DNA of 64,000 nucleotides from Ceratopteris richardii (GCA_020310875.1 CM035422.1:60110324-60174323); one strand, 5' to 3'. Counted from the stretch's first letter, positions 11,816 through 25,154 are shown. Notes: generated from the sequence alone by a model not told the origin. A program made the numbers and translations.

Positions 11816-12298
11816 AGTAGACCCTATTCGATCAAGATCCCATCAATTGATGCAAGGGGCATCCAAAACCAAAGATCAAAAGAACTAAAATGAGATGCAA
11901 AAAAGAAAATGAAAAAGCACTAAATACACTACCTACTCCATGATGTAAACCCTTGTACTTGTTTAGGGATCCCATGTGTCCTAAGATCCCCCTCAAATCC
12001 ACTTAGATCCCAAATATTCAATTATATTTCTGGGGATCCCAGATTTCCGTAGATCCCAAGGGATGCAATATGTCCCCCATGTGGATCCCATATATCCAAG
12101 TAATGCCTAAGGATCCCATTCTCCTTCGATTAAATGGGCTAACTGGTGGCATATGTCATCATTTCCCTGTATTACCCCAAAAGGGTCATTAGATGATGGG
12201 GGTGTTGACATATCCATGCACTACCCTTCTCTATCTGCATATATTCTCATGCATCCCTTTAATCCCACATGCAAGTAATCCTCACTCTCATTCAAGGT
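11816..12298. other. Intergenic stretch rich in GGATCCCA-type words
   Basis: No ORF of note. The word GATCCCA recurs many times between 11830 and 12120, suggesting a decayed short-period repeat. It separates the LINE tail from the copia RT fragment. Confidence 0.45.
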
Positions 12299-12866
12299 CT
12301 AATTATGCCACATGTAAGGTAATATGACCTCTGCTCCATATAATGAGGGTCTCACTTCACCTTTCCTGATTCGTTCAAGTAGTACCATGAGGCTCTTCCC
12401 TTGAGTTGCAAGCCAAAGATTCATAGGTAAGTTTCTATTTGATAATTTAGTTCCTTTTTTTTTAGATTTCATCATTATGTTGTTCCTACTATATTTTGAA
12501 TATCCATAATTTCTTTTAGTTTTTCTGTATCTTGGGCCATGTTTCTCAACCCCTTTGTCATGAGCATAGCCTTTGGTAGCAAGCCTAACCTTATACCTAT
12601 CAATTGTTCCATTAGCGTTACGTTTCAACTTGTATATCCACTAAGTTTGAATCACATTTTTCTCTCAAGGCGATTCACATAAATGCCAAACTTTATTCTT
12701 CACAATAGCACCATATTTCGATTGCATAGCAACCATCCAATGTTTAGAATTCTATGCTTATTCAAAAGAAAGGGGCTTGTATGAGAACTTGAATGACTAT
12801 GATATGACAAAGGTGCATCTAATATTCTTTCTCTCAAAGTTCACACCAACCATTTAGGCATAGTTT
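12299..12866 (-). pseudogene. Ty1/copia RT N-terminal fragment cut by CACTA DNA
   Basis: Minus-strand reading: 'TMPKWLV.TLRER' (12866-12830) is the linker before RT in the same copia subfamily as 34552-34818. Then comes the degenerate 'W..AMQS.Y.AI' region. Then 'KRNANGTIDRYKVRLATKGYAHDKG' (12628-12555) follows copia 'G.i.ryKARLVAKGy.Q..G'. Palm and RNase H are missing. Copia sequence stops exactly where a CACTA-type terminus begins at 12867, so the DNA transposon sequence appears to have entered this relic. Confidence 0.75.
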
Positions 12867-13290
12867 CACTACAACAGATCGGCCGTATATGGAGGCTTTT
12901 ACTGAGGAAATTGAATGAGTGCACTTTTTCCCCGATGTCGGTGTAGGTGGCGCTATGCGGATTGGAATTAAAGCGCCGATATAGGCATCGGTACAGTCGT
13001 CAATATGAGCATCTGTATAACCTTCGGTATGAGCATCGGTATTACCGACGCTCATATCGATGACTATATCGACACCTGTGTTGGGTGCACCGTCGCGTAT
13101 ACCCACGCCCACTGGGTGTAGCGATGCTTATTCTAATGACCCTGCTGGGACTACCGTCGCTTAGAACGACGACCATATCTACAATTTTTTTTTTTGGGTA
13201 GAGTGTATTGTCTTTTGCTATAGCAAAATTACCATGATGTTGCTTAGCAAAAGACAATACACTCTGCAAAAAAAAAACCGAGTACATGTG
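12867..13290 (-). mobile_element. CACTA (En/Spm) terminal region
   Basis: Begins CACTACAACAG at 12867, the canonical plant CACTA end. It continues with many short subterminal repeats of the type GCATCGGTAT or CCGAT(A/G)T in both orientations (12935-13080). The GC content and CpG density are far above the flanks. Decayed CACTA transposase sequence lies at 13930-16090 in minus orientation, so this is likely the 3' end of that element. I do not see a matching reverse-complement end in the window. Confidence 0.65.
13200..13265. repeat. 20-bp perfect inverted repeat (hairpin)
   Basis: AGAGTGTATTGTCTTTTGCT at 13200-13219 is the exact reverse complement of 13246-13265, with a 26-bp loop. Both arms are flanked by homopolymer runs (T11 left, A10 right), which extend the inverted symmetry. 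It could be a tiny foldback element or part of the CACTA subterminal structure. Confidence 0.85.
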
Positions 13291-13429
13291 ATGTGTAGTC
13301 TAATGGAAACCAAAATAGGATTGCATAAAACAAGATATTATTGGACACAAAAGAGATAATTAGAATGAACCATGAACCATGAATCATGTACAAAAAGAGT
13401 TATACATTTCATAAATGAAGCATGTAGAA

Positions 13430-13760
13430 GAGTGTGGCAAACCACTATCATAAATGAGGCTTTTACAAAATGTGGCAACGCATTGCCATATAAGTACCAT
13501 CCTTTGAATAACCATGTCTCATAGCAAGCAATTGATCATTACCTGTTTCCTTGTTTGAAGCATTTGCATAGTTCCCTTGCTTTCTTTGAGTGTATTTACC
13601 ATCTTTATATCTACAATCTGAAGCTATATGATTTGGTTTACCACAATTGTAGCAAATCATACCTTTGTGGGGGTTGTAGCCTCCTCTTCCTTTGCCTCTA
13701 CCTCTTGCCTTTGCTTGGGAAGTAGACTCACTTGAGCTTTGTCCTTCTCGAAAATAAAGC
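13430..13760 (-). pseudogene. Ty1/copia gag zinc-knuckle fragment
   Basis: Minus-strand reading gives an Arg/Gly-rich run (about 13740-13670) followed by 'CYNCGKPNHIASDCR', a canonical CX2CX4HX4C knuckle. A Gln/Asn-rich tail then leads to 'LLAMRHGYSKDGTYMAM'. It lies between the CACTA terminus and the CACTA transposase, in the same orientation as the copia RT fragment at 12299-12866. It may be the upstream part of that same broken copia, or host DNA caught inside the CACTA element. Confidence 0.7.
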
Positions 13761-13929
13761 TATATATAAAATTTTAGGCATACCCCTGAGATTCATGTTC
13801 TAACTTAAAAGAACATGATTTCATCTCTCTAGTCGGATTCACCGATATTCTGGTTGAATAAAGAAGAATCTATTATCTGATATCAATTCAAATAATTCAA
13901 GTTATCGATCGATAACTAGAGTAGGATTT

Positions 13930-16090
13930 ACTATCTAATCTACTAATATGTTTTCATTATTGCCATCATTTTGGTAAGACATCAATATAGTCTCATCTTC
14001 ATTATCCTTATTGATTTCATTTATTTCTTCTATTGTTAAATCTGTTTTCTCATGAATGACATCATCTATTGATGGAATAATGTCAATTTCTCGTAATTCC
14101 TCTTCATCATCAGTCGAAACAGCATGTAGAGTATTATCCTCTTCATCAAGAAGATTAGAATCGTTGTCATGTACAATGATTCTGATTTCTCTTTTAGATG
14201 TTGATGTATTAGTATGTGATGGTAAATCATCAAGATGTCTTTCCTCAATCTCTGTAACAATAAGCTGTTCAAACAATGACCTACCTCTAGGTCGAGCATG
14301 AATGAATTTCCACCAAAGATGAGCCTCAGGGTTTTTATAAAAAAATGCTTGTTCAATATGCCTAGGAAGAATATATGGTTCTCTAGTAGATCGCATTACC
14401 TGGGAAGAATCAATCACCCAAAACCCAGATAATTCCTTTCTCAATGTGGAATTACTACCTTTATACTCAGGTCGAGACCAATCAACCTTCAAAATGACCT
14501 ATCAAAATATATAAAAACAAAAAACCATTATTAGGTGCTTAAAAATTAATAAACTCTATCATAAAAAATATAAGCTTTTTTTTATGTGGTTGAATGTACG
14601 AAACGATATTTCGTAGATACCAACAATACTTCCCACGTAACCAAGCTCGCCATCTATAAGGTTCGTGTCTTTTAAGCTAGCACGTGATAGTTGCTTGAAA
14701 GAAGCAACAATGCTAGAATCCTCTCTTTTACCTAAAGATTCAATAGGTTTGATTCTAATATGCTATCCAAAAGCCCACATATTAGTGAACATTCAAGCCT
14801 GAAATAGAAATTAAATTAGTGAAGAGAAACTAATATACATATATGAAAAAATTAGAATACTATTATAATAAAATTACCTTTCGTGCACAACCTATCATTA
14901 ACTCTCTATGCTCATCTGAGATTTCTTCATTATTTGCATTCACTCATTGCAAACGAGTATATAGTCAATTCGTGAAAGAAGATATATTTGTAATCTCATT
15001 ATTATGGAGATTACATCTATATCTTTTGTTTCTCCATCTTTTACTTTGGAGATTCTTAAGTTCCTGTTCGTACTCACTAATGAATGCTTGCATGCATTCA
15101 CTATTATATGCCACAAAATTAGAAACATCATTTTTTTTTCTTGAAATGTAAATAAAAATGGATTCACTATTTCATCTACAAGATGGAGTAAGAAATGAAC
15201 CTGAATATCAAAAAATGAACTAGGAAGCTCTTTCTCCGTCAAACAATAGCTCCTTGCATTCACGTTTCTTTTGTGGGATCGAGTTTTTGTCAATCTCTTT
15301 TGATGTAATCCACCGATACACATCATAAAAAAAATTATAAAGAAAGTAATTCAAACATAAAAGATATCAAATATTCATATACATTAAAGATAAAAGTATC
15401 ACAATTACCTTATAAGCAATCCAAGACGATAGAGCACATCTCGTACTCCTTTTGTTGTACATCCATCAATAACCAAAGGTAAAATGTGCTTCAAAAAGTT
15501 ATGCCAATCATGGGTCTTTAATCCAAATAAGCTCTTATCATCCATAGTAAACATGTTCTCGAAAGATGCTCCATATCCTGTAGGAGTCCATATCAATTGG
15601 ATCCTATTGTTGATAGTCTGCATCTCTTTTGTCGTAAGTACCCAAGGAGAAATTGCATAAGTTGTTTCCTGTCCATGTCTATCAGAAACTGGCCCTAACT
15701 TTGGTTTTGAGTTTTGGTCCTTCAATCATTACTTGATGCTATGGTGTCTTTTAATCCAAGAAGATGCTGCCATAATGAATAACCAATATTCTTGAATATA
15801 TGCAAGGGATCAAGAAGATGACATACCTTTAATGCTTTCCAATACTCCAAAGAATACCATATTGATATATTCTTTATGAGTGCCAATTTTACTTTACCTC
15901 TCTTCACATTCTCATTATCTTCATCATCACTAAAGATTTTTTATTTTGGATCTATTAGAGACCCATCTATCCATTTTCGATACCAATCCATAGATGTCAT
16001 TGGTTTTGGAAACTGACTTGTTTCAAGCTTTCCATTAAAATGTATTGCTTCTCTTTTACATCTTAATGGATGATCATCAGGCAAGAATCA
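13930..16090 (-). pseudogene. CACTA (En/Spm) TNP2-type transposase, decayed
   Basis: Reading from 16090 down: 'FLPDDHPLRCKREAIHFNGKLE' (TNP2 'R.flp..Hp.R.....FnG..E'). Then 'LEYWKALKVCHLLDPLHIFKNI' at 15840-15780 (family 'YW..l..RHnLDvMHieKNv'). Then 'SLFGLKTHDWHNFLKHILPLVI' at 15540-15460 (family 'GlKSHDcH.l...lLPvai'). Then 'LPSSFFDIQVHFLLHLVDEI' at about 15215-15165, a DUF4218 signature. Finally the C-terminal 'STREPYILPRHIEQAFFYKNPE' block and an acidic tail (14492-13935). Stops and intron-like gaps break the gene; the upstream end is missing beyond about 16090. Confidence 0.75.
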
Positions 16091-16318
16091 TTGATGTCAA
16101 AGATAAATATTTTTTTTCAGATGCTTACTATAAATTGATCTCTGTGAAGAGATGGATAGGTATGTGCTTGAAGATGAAGAGGTGTTGCAAAATCCTTGAT
16201 CTACACTAGCCAAAAGAACTCAAGGAGTATATGGTGGGCCCTTTTAGCTTGCTAATGGATGTATTAGACACCCTATGTACCTTGGAAGATCACTCTCAGA
16301 AAGATAGATCAAAATAGA
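16091..16318. other. Unassigned junction sequence
   Basis: A short stretch between the truncated CACTA transposase and the presumed copia LTR. No motif recognised. Confidence 0.35.
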
Positions 16319-17370
16319 TAAGTTGGAGTTAGCTCAGAGGTGAAGAACTTGCTATTTTGGTTCGTACACCTGTCCAGTGTTTTGGATAATTATCTGAGCA
16401 CAGCAACAATTAGCTTAATTCCTCTTGGTGAAGTCTAGTTAACTTAAAGAGCTAACTTTCAAGAGTAATACCATAAAAAATAATGAACTGAGAATGATGT
16501 TTGAGAAGTGATGACATCATCCCGATTTTCACGAGCTGCTATAGTGATGAGACCAGTGAGCAAAAAAATAAACAGTGAGACCAGTATGCTTATACCAGAC
16601 AGTATGCTGAATCAAACAAGATTTAAATAATTAATTTTGGGTAAGTACACATTGAGAAACAGCTCTGACAAAATGAGTAAAAAAGTCGGGTACCTGACAG
16701 AGAAGTGAAAATGAACAGATAGGGTTGACTTCAACTGAACATAACTGAATATTGAAACACCCAAATGAAATGAAAATTGGTGAGCATATAGTAGACTTAT
16801 AGAGCTAACTTTACCAAGTCAAATCACTGAAAATGATGCACCAAATTCAGAGAAACCATTTTGCAATCTGACTCAGAAAACTAAGAGATATGGCAGTGAG
16901 TAGCACACTTCACAAGAACATGGAAATGTGAACTCAAATGATCATGAAAATGAAAGTATATTGATTGTACAACACAATGGACTTATTGATACATATGTGT
17001 GCCTTGTAATCACACCTTGATATGGCATAAAGCTCAGCTCTTGGAGGTCTTCACATAACCACAACTAAGACTACCATGTATTTATAGTTGATCTTGGGAG
17101 GCTAACTTCCCTCAATCACTCTCCAATCAATTAGTGATTGATTTGATTCTCTATCTACCACAAATCCCAAATTTGTGGCTCTTCTTTCTGTTTTTGATCA
17201 AGTGGACTCAACCACTTAAGATTCTTTCACTTTTACATTAAGTAAAAGTCTTCAGAAGTTACAAGAGGTAGTTCACAAGTGAACTTTACATAGTCTTCAT
17301 TTTAAAGCTTCTTCTATGACTTTGTGGGACTCAAGCCAATACTTAGGCTTGTCATAGATTTGCTCCAACA
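16319..17370 (-). mobile_element. Probable LTR of copia relic 2
   Basis: The right end, TTTGCTCCAACA at 17359-17370, is followed directly by CTCCCCCTCAAG, the complement of a copia polypurine tract, so this edge is firm. The left end is placed at about 16319 by a weak inverse match (AGTTGGAGTTAGC). No second LTR is available to confirm it. The stretch contains no coding sequence. Confidence 0.5.
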
Positions 17371-17372
17371 GC

Positions 17373-20112
17373 TCCCCCTCAAGCCAAGTATGCTTGAGGT
17401 CTTCAATCTTCCAAGATTACCTGCAAACCAATCATAGCCTTGAATTTGCAAAGCTTTGTACCATCCAATGCTTTGGTTAGAATATCTGCACATTGTTGAT
17501 GAGTGGACACATATGATATTTGAATCTCTTTGCTTAGAACCTTCTCTCGTACATAGTGATAATGAACTTCAATATGTTTAGTCCTTGCATGAAAAATAGG
17601 ATTAGCAACCAAATGAATAGAACTCATATTGTCACCAACAATAGTTGGAGTTCCAAACTCCAATCTAAGATCTTTGAATAATGTCTTCATCCACATAGCT
17701 TCTTGTGTAGCTATGGCAAGACCTCTATATTCAGCTTCAGTAGAAGAGAGAGCAACTCTGGGTTGCTTCTTGGATGACCATGAAATAAGCTTTGAACCTG
17801 CAAAGGTAAGATAACCTGAAGTGCTCCTTCTATTTTCCTTGGAGCCAGCTCAATCTGCATCAGAAAATAGCTTGAAACCTAAATCAGATACATAAGGATA
17901 ATAAAGTCCTTTATTTATGGTTCCTTTGAGATAGTTGAGAATCCTTTTGGCAGCATCCATATGTGGTTTCCTTGGTGTGTGCATAAATTGACTTACCACA
18001 CTCACACTGCAGCATAAATCTACTCTTGTCAATGTGGCATACTTGAGACCACCCACTAGACTTTGATATGATGTGATGTCCTCTATGAGTTCACCTTCAT
18101 GTGAGCTCAATTTGTGATTGACCTCCATTGGAGTACTTGCAATCTTACAATCTTGCATCTTGAATTTTGTCAACATATCCTTAATGTAATTTGTTTGAGT
18201 GAGATACAAACCATGATCTTTGTAGACAACTTCCAAGCCTAGGAAGTAGGTAAAGTGAACCCAATCACTTATCTTGAACTCTTCTCTCATTTGATCTTTG
18301 ATCTTCTTCATACCATCTGCATCATTTCCTGTCAATATAATATCATCTACATATACACATAGGTAGATGACATCAGAATTACTCTTTTTGATAAAGAGTC
18401 AAGGATCTGCCTTGCTTGGTTGAAAGCCTTTGTGCTGCAAGAATGAAACAAGTCTAAAATTCCAAGCTCTTGGGGCTTGCTTGAGACCATACAATGCTTT
18501 GTTAAGTTTACACACATAATCAGGATAAACTTGATTCTCAAAACCAGGTGGTTGTGCCATATATACCTCTTCTATTATCCAACCATTCAAGAATGCATTC
18601 TTTACATCTAGTTGAAGTATCTTCCAATTCTTGGAAGAGGCAATACTAAGCAAAACCCTAATAGTAGGCATCTTTGCCACAGGAGAGAAGGTCTCCTCAT
18701 AATCAATTCCTTGAGTTTGTGCAAAGCCTTTTGCTACAAGCCTTGCCTTATATGTGTTAATGGAACCATCAGAATTCTTCTTGAGTTTATGAACCCATCT
18801 TGAGCCTATTACCTTCATGGATGAAGTCTTGGGCACCAAATCCCAAGTGTTGTTTTCCTCAAGTGCTTCAATCTCTTCCTTCATTGCATGCTTCCATTCT
18901 GTTTTTGCTTTGGCCTCTTCAAATGATGATGGCTCCCCTTGGTTTATGTCTTGTGCTATGTAGATAGAATGTTTAGTTACTAATGAGGTGTCAAACCCAT
19001 ACCTTTCTGGTTTTTTCTTTTACCTCATAGATATTCTTAGGCCATGATGTGATGATTCTGCGTCATGTCCAAGTTCCTGCAATTTTGCTTTACCTTTAGA
19101 CTTCCATGCTTTGATCTTTTCAATCTGGGATTCTTCATCATCCTCTAAGGTGTCTTGTTCTTCAATCTTCGGTTGTTCTCTACCAAGCTTTGGAAAATCT
19201 TCTTCAAGATCATATGGTAAATTGACCTTCTTGCATGAATCTTCATACCATGAATTGTTCTCATCAAAAACTACATCTCTCCTTACCAATAATCCTTTGT
19301 TGGTAGGGTTGTATAACCGGTAACCCTTTTGATTGTTGTCATATCCAATAAATACACACCTTTCCACCTTTGGATCCATCTTGCCTCTAACCTGTGAAGG
19401 AACATGAGCAAAAACAATACATCCAAAAATTGTACAATGATGTAAGCTTGGTCTTCTTCCATTCCAAGCCTCATATGGAGTCATCCCATCAAGGGATTTT
19501 GAAGACAACCTGTTAATCAAGTAAGTGGCTGTAGATATAGCCTCAACCCATAGATAATTAGGGAAATGCTTTTCATTTAAAATGGACCTTGCAGCTTCAA
19601 CAATTGTCCTATTCCTCCTTTCTGCGACTCCATTTTGCTTAGGAGTGTAACTTGTAGTTACCGCTCTTTTGATTCCTCTTTCTTGAAGAAAAGAATCAAA
19701 CTCATGGGAGAAGTATTCTCCCCCTCCATCTGACCTTAGCCTTTCTGATTCTCCACAAGAGCCAAATACCTTTTGAAACATGAAAAAACTTCATCTTTGT
19801 GTTTCATAAAGAATAGGATAGTCCATCTGCTGCAATCATCAATAAAGGAGACATAATACCTTGATCCAGGTATTGAAGCTTCCTTGCTAGGTCCCAGTAC
19901 ATCTGTATGAACCAACTCCAAGAGATCTCCATGCATATAACCTTTCTTCATGAATGGTAACCTGTGAGACTTTCCAAATTGACATGCACTACACTTATAA
20001 ATCATATGTTGTTTTGACAAATTAGGGAGTCCAAGTACACTTTGGTCCCTGCAAATTTGCTTTAATGACCTTTCACCAATATGTGCTAACCTTTTGTGCC
20101 ATACTTCCAATT
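17373..20112 (-). pseudogene. Ty1/copia relic 2: integrase, RT, RNase H
   Basis: Minus-strand order from 20112: pre-integrase 'VWHKRLAHIG' with CxxC; integrase core with D in 'ELVHTDVLGP', D in 'RLRSDGGGEY' and E in 'NGVAERRNRT' (20110-19020); RT with 'DVKNAFLNG' and 'VYVDDIILTG' (18884-18310); RNase H with 'WSSKKQPRVALSSTEAEYR' and 'HYHYVREKV' (17900-17403). Three in-frame stops kill it: TAA at the integrase/RT linker (about 19020), TGA before the YVDD palm (about 18397) and TGA in place of Trp after 'LFSDAD' (about 17850). Gag and protease are missing: the element is cut at about 20112, where copia relic 3 begins. Otherwise well preserved. Confidence 0.85.
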
Positions 20113-20114
20113 CT

Positions 20115-20428
20115 ATGAGTGTCTGACTACCATAATTAAAGAGAGCCTTCTTCTATTACATAAAAAGGAATGTACAAGAATGACCTAAAAAAACAAGAAT
20201 ACAACAAGTGCAATATATAAAGATAAATTCATAAGGAAAAACCTAATGTCTGCGAATGAGTGAGCTGGTAAGGAACAATTGTGCCATCACTCTCGGTACA
20301 TAAATCTAATGAAGCTCAATGAAGTATCCCTGATATATACCAGCGTGACCACCATACATGTCACAGAAACCAGAATCCGGTACGTGTCATCCTGGATCAT
20401 CACATGTTGAGATTGATATCTCAACACT
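20115..20428 (-). mobile_element. 3' LTR remnant of copia relic 3
   Basis: Ends GATATCTCAACA, immediately followed by CTCCCCCTCAAGCTC, the complement of the polypurine tract. A short stretch at 20146-20175 (CTTCTTCTATTAC(A/T)TAAAAAGGAATGTA) matches the opposite LTR at 25256-25292. The left part is missing where it meets copia relic 2. Confidence 0.55.
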
Positions 20429-23400
20429 CCCCCTCAAGCTCAATGCCATATTGTGTAATCCAAGCATCTCCCGAAACGTCTTCAACTTCTCAGCTCCAAG
20501 TGCTTTGGTGAAAATATGAGCAACCTGCTCATCTGTTCTCACATAAACAAGATCAATATCACCTACTAATACCTTCTCTCTGATGAAGTGATAATGTACC
20601 TTGATATGATTTTTTCTAGCATGGAAAACATGATTCCATGCTAACTGTATGCTGCTAAGATTATCACAATAAATAGTGATAGGCTTTCCCACTCCCACAC
20701 CTAAATCTACAAGTAGCATTTCTATCCATGATGCCTCACATGTTGCCATTGCACCACCTCTATACTCAGCCTCTTTACTCAACAAAGCAACAGTGGGTTG
20801 CTTCTTGCTACTCCATGTAATAGCTACGCTCCCAAGTGAGAATAGAAAACCACTAGTAGATATTCTATCTGGATTGCCAGCAGCCCAATCTGCATCACTA
20901 TATCCATAAACTTGCAAATCTACACCAACCTCATAAAACAATGCATAATCCAAAGTAGCACTCACATAACATAGAGTGCACCTGAGAGCATCCAAATGTG
21001 GCTTCCTAGGAACCTCCATAAATTGACTTTCAAGTCCAATAGTATAACTTAGATCACGCCTTGTAATTGTGAGATATATAAGACTTCCCAGAATTTTCCT
21101 CTACATAATAGCATTTTCCAATGCTTCACCTGATGTAGTATCCAACTTCAAATTCTAATCTAATGGCATAGAAATTGGCTTACAATCAGCCATACCATAC
21201 TTTTGCAGCATGTTCAAGGCATATTGCCTTTTCGACATCCATATACCTGTTTCTGTATGTATAAATTCAATGCCCAAGAAATAGCGCAACACACCAAGAT
21301 GTTTCATGTCAAATTCCTGCATAAGAAGTTGCTTTACCTCTTTGATGCTTCCTTCATTATCACCACCTACAATTATGTCATTAACATAAATAGTCACAAT
21401 AGTGATGCCATCATCAACCTTCCTTGCATATAGTGAGTGATCTGCATCACACATAGAAACCCCAATGTTGGTTAAGTAATCATCAATCCTTGCATGCCAT
21501 GCATGAGGGGCTTGCTTCAGCCCATACAAAGCCTTTTGCAACCTGCAAACATATTCTGGATGCTTTGAATCTTCATATCCTTGTGGCTGCTCCATATATA
21601 CTTCTTCCTGTAACTCACCATGTAGTAAAGCATTCTTCACATCCATCTGATGCAAAGTCCATCCTTTTGTTGTAGTAATGCAACAAGTGTTCTGATAGTA
21701 GACATTGTTGCTACAGGGTTGAATGTTTCCTCATAATCAATGCCATATGTCTGTGCTTATCCTTTAGCTACCAATCGTGCTTTATACCTGCTTATGCTAC
21801 CATCAACATTATGTTTTACCTTGTAAACCCATTAGCAGCCTATGGGTTTCTTTCCTTGCGGAATGGAACCAGCTTCCATGGATCATTTCCATAAAGTGAA
21901 GCCATCTCCTCATCCATAGCTTTTTCCCAATGTGCAATTCCAATTGCATCTTCAAAGCAAGAAGGTTCAACATCTTGTATTACCTTTGTCATGTAGGCAC
22001 AATGACGAGCCATATAACTGTCATACATCAATTGTTGCACTGAATTCCGCATCCTCCTAGATCTTCTTGGTCTTGGGTCACTTCTCCTTGTATCATTTGC
22101 ATGTGCCCTTCTTACTCCTGGAGTCTTCATAGAGGGCAATCCAAGTTCCTCATCAAGACTCTTTTTTGAACCGCTTGACTCTCCATCAATGTCTTCAAAA
22201 CCTGCACATGCTTTATGACCTGCAGAAAGATTTTTTTTACCCTTCTTGGATGTATTTGATGAATTTGCTAGACTGAAATTTCCATGCTCTTCCACTCCAT
22301 GAATTTGAGTTGGAACTATTGCTTGGTGATGCATCCAATCCACTTAAAACTTGAGATTCTGCACTTGATTTTTTAGCATTTTCTTTGTCATTTGGTTCAA
22401 GATTTAGTCCTTCTTTGGCATCTGCATAGAAGCTTGACATTTCATCAAATACCACATCTCTGCTCACCTTCGCCTATCATGTGAGTGGGTTATAACATTT
22501 ATATCCCTTTTGCTGAAGGGAGTATCCAATGAAGACACATTTTTCTGCTTTTGGATCAAGCTTTGTCCTCAATCCATCTGGGACATGTAGATATGCAATA
22601 CCTAAAAAACTTTCAAATGTGATAAGTTTGGCTTTTTACCTCTAAACTTCTCTTCAGGTGTAACTTGATGTACAACAGTAGTCAGAGTTTTGTTCATGAT
22701 CTATATAGCGGTATGCACAACTTCTTTCCAATAACAATGAGGCATATTCTTCTCAGCCATCAAGGCTCTTGCTATTTCTACAATATGTCTATTTTTGCAT
22801 TCAACAACACCATTCTGTTGTGGTGTGTACTTGCATGAAAACTGACACCGAATTCCATGATTTTTTAGAAATTTGTTGAACTTATTTGACATTTATTCAC
22901 CTCCTCCATCATATCTTAATGTCGGAGTGTACTTCCTTGTCTGCTTTTCCACCATAGCTTTAAAATTCTGGAAGTGTGTGAACACCTCGCTCTTCTCTTT
23001 CATGAAATATACCCATACTTTGCATGTATGGTCATCAATGAAAGTAACTTAAAGCATACAACCACCCATAGATGTGGTCTTTGCAGGACCCCAGACATCT
23101 GTTTGTACTATTTCTAGAACATTCTCACAAACATGCTTGTCATGTGGAAATGGTGATCTTGACTGGTTACCAAATTTACATGGTGCACATACCTTTGCAT
23201 CTCTGAAACCTTGAAATTTGGTAGTCCATGAATGATCTCCTTTGACTGCATCAATTTCGGCCTTTGCAGATTTGCATGTCCAATTCGTTTGTGCCAGATC
23301 TCTATATGAGCAATTACTCCTGCACCTTTTGCAAACATGGCTGCATTCATTTCAAGAACTTTCACATTTAAGGTGAACATCCTACCCATTTTGTTTCCTT

Positions 23401-24717
23401 TGGCGATCAATCAGCCACCATGTTTGTATTCTTCTACATACAACCCATCAACATTGAACCTGACTTGTAATCCTCGGTCAACGATTTGTCCAACAGAAAC
23501 CAGATTCTTTGTTATGTTTGGAACATGCAGCACATTAGCAAGATGTTTTACCTTCTCGTCCTCCATAGACAATGCTATGTTTCCTGTATGCTCGATAGGA
23601 TGCGATGTATCATCACCTATTTCAACATATCCAGGAACTTGCATTTTCTGCAAACTACTAAACCATTCTGCATGACTGGTCATGTGATTTGAAGCACCTA
23701 AATCAATATACTAGACATTATCATTCGATCTTGAAATACCAACACACATCCTATTCATCATGTGATGTTGAACCATGAATAGCTTCTCAGAATTATCTGC
23801 ACTTGTGGATGCATAGTTGTTTTGTTGCCTTTTGTAATTTTGATTCTTCAACCTGCAATCACATTCAAAGTCTCCAGGTTTGCCACAATTCTAGCATCCT
23901 TTACTATCATTACCAGAATCATTTCTTTGGAAATTTCTGCGACCTCTTTGGCTCCCCCTGCCTCGAAATTGTCCTCTTCCTCCTACATGATTCTATTGTT
24001 GACCTTGGTCTTGGTTAGTGTTTCCTCTTCCACTTCCAAAACCTCTACCTCTGCCTCCTCCTCTGCCAGAGTAGAACACCTGCTTAGAATTGGGCTTTCC
24101 TTGGGAGTTTGAATCCTCATCAAGATTCTTTTCTTCAATAATCAGCATGGATAACAAATCAGCAAAATTTGGAATATTTTCTCTAGTCTGTATAGACGTT
24201 CTGAACTACTTATATGAAGCTCCTCAACCACGAAGGCACACTTCCACCTTATCATCATCATCTACATTCACACCAATAGATGCAAGTGACTCACATATGC
24301 TTTTGATTTTTAGAGTGTAGTCCCTTACTGACATGCTCTTCTTTTCCAATGTATGCAGCTCGTTCTTGAGTTGCAATTTCCGTGCCTTTGTATTAGTCTC
24401 ATACAAAGTGACCAAATTGTTCCAAGCCTCTTTCTGAGTCTTGGCATCATGTATGTGCCCAATCATGATATCCTGTATGCTAACAGATAGCCAATACATT
24501 ACCTTTTGTGCTCCTTGATTCCATTCCTCATATGCTCTTAACTGCTCTGTAGTCCGATTCCTTTCTAGTAATTGTAGAGCATTTTCGTTCTCTCCTTCAT
24601 GTACTTCCAGTAGCCTTTTCCCATCAGGAAATTTATCATTCTAAATCTCCAAGCATGGAATTTGTTCTTGTCCAGCTTATCACTCATAAGCTGACTCATT
24701 CCATCTACGTTTGCCAT
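20429..24717 (-). pseudogene. Ty1/copia relic 3: gag to RNase H
   Basis: Minus-strand order. Gag starts at 24717 ('MANVDGMSQLMSDKLDKNKF', then 'AWRFRMINFLMGKGYW'). A UBN2 helix lies at 24499-24224. A Gly/Arg/Asn-rich region with a degenerate knuckle lies at 24100-23820. Pre-integrase 'IWHKRIGHANLQ' is at 23410-23114. Integrase pieces include 'YTPQQNGVVECKNRH' (22892-22701). RT has 'MDVKNALLHGELQEEVYMEQP' and 'IYVNDIIVGG', so the palm reads YVND rather than YVDD (21655-21155). RNase H runs 21019-20429. At least ten stops or frameshifts are spread over it, for example TAA/TAG at 21750-21840. Its pre-integrase region is the closest relative in the window of the copia fragments at 1-950 and 31918-32736. 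Confidence 0.85.
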
Positions 24718-25154
24718 TTTCTGCAGCAATTCACAACACTGCAAAACACTACAAGCAGCACTTCTGCTTGAACACTGTCGCACTATGACGTGACAATTGG
24801 ATCTCAGAAAAACACAGTTTTCATGTATCAATCGTACAAAAAATCACTTGAAATTATGGATCTAGAATATATGAGTTTTTCCAAAGATAGCGCAAGTTAC
24901 AGTTTTTGAAAATGACCTACTTTTTTTGTGGGCCCCACCTTGGAAGCTCGAAACAGAAGTCGAGATGGCTCCAAAACTTTGATATGACAAAACAAGTGAC
25001 CCTAAAGGGATAACTCTCAAAAATATTTTGAGGTCTTCTACCTTCACACCGATTTTCGTAGCAAACGGAGGTCATTTGTGAATCACGTTTTCTCCATGCC
25101 TTGCCACGTAGTCTTCACCGATGCCTTCTCCACGAGCTCTCTACAGCCACGCTG

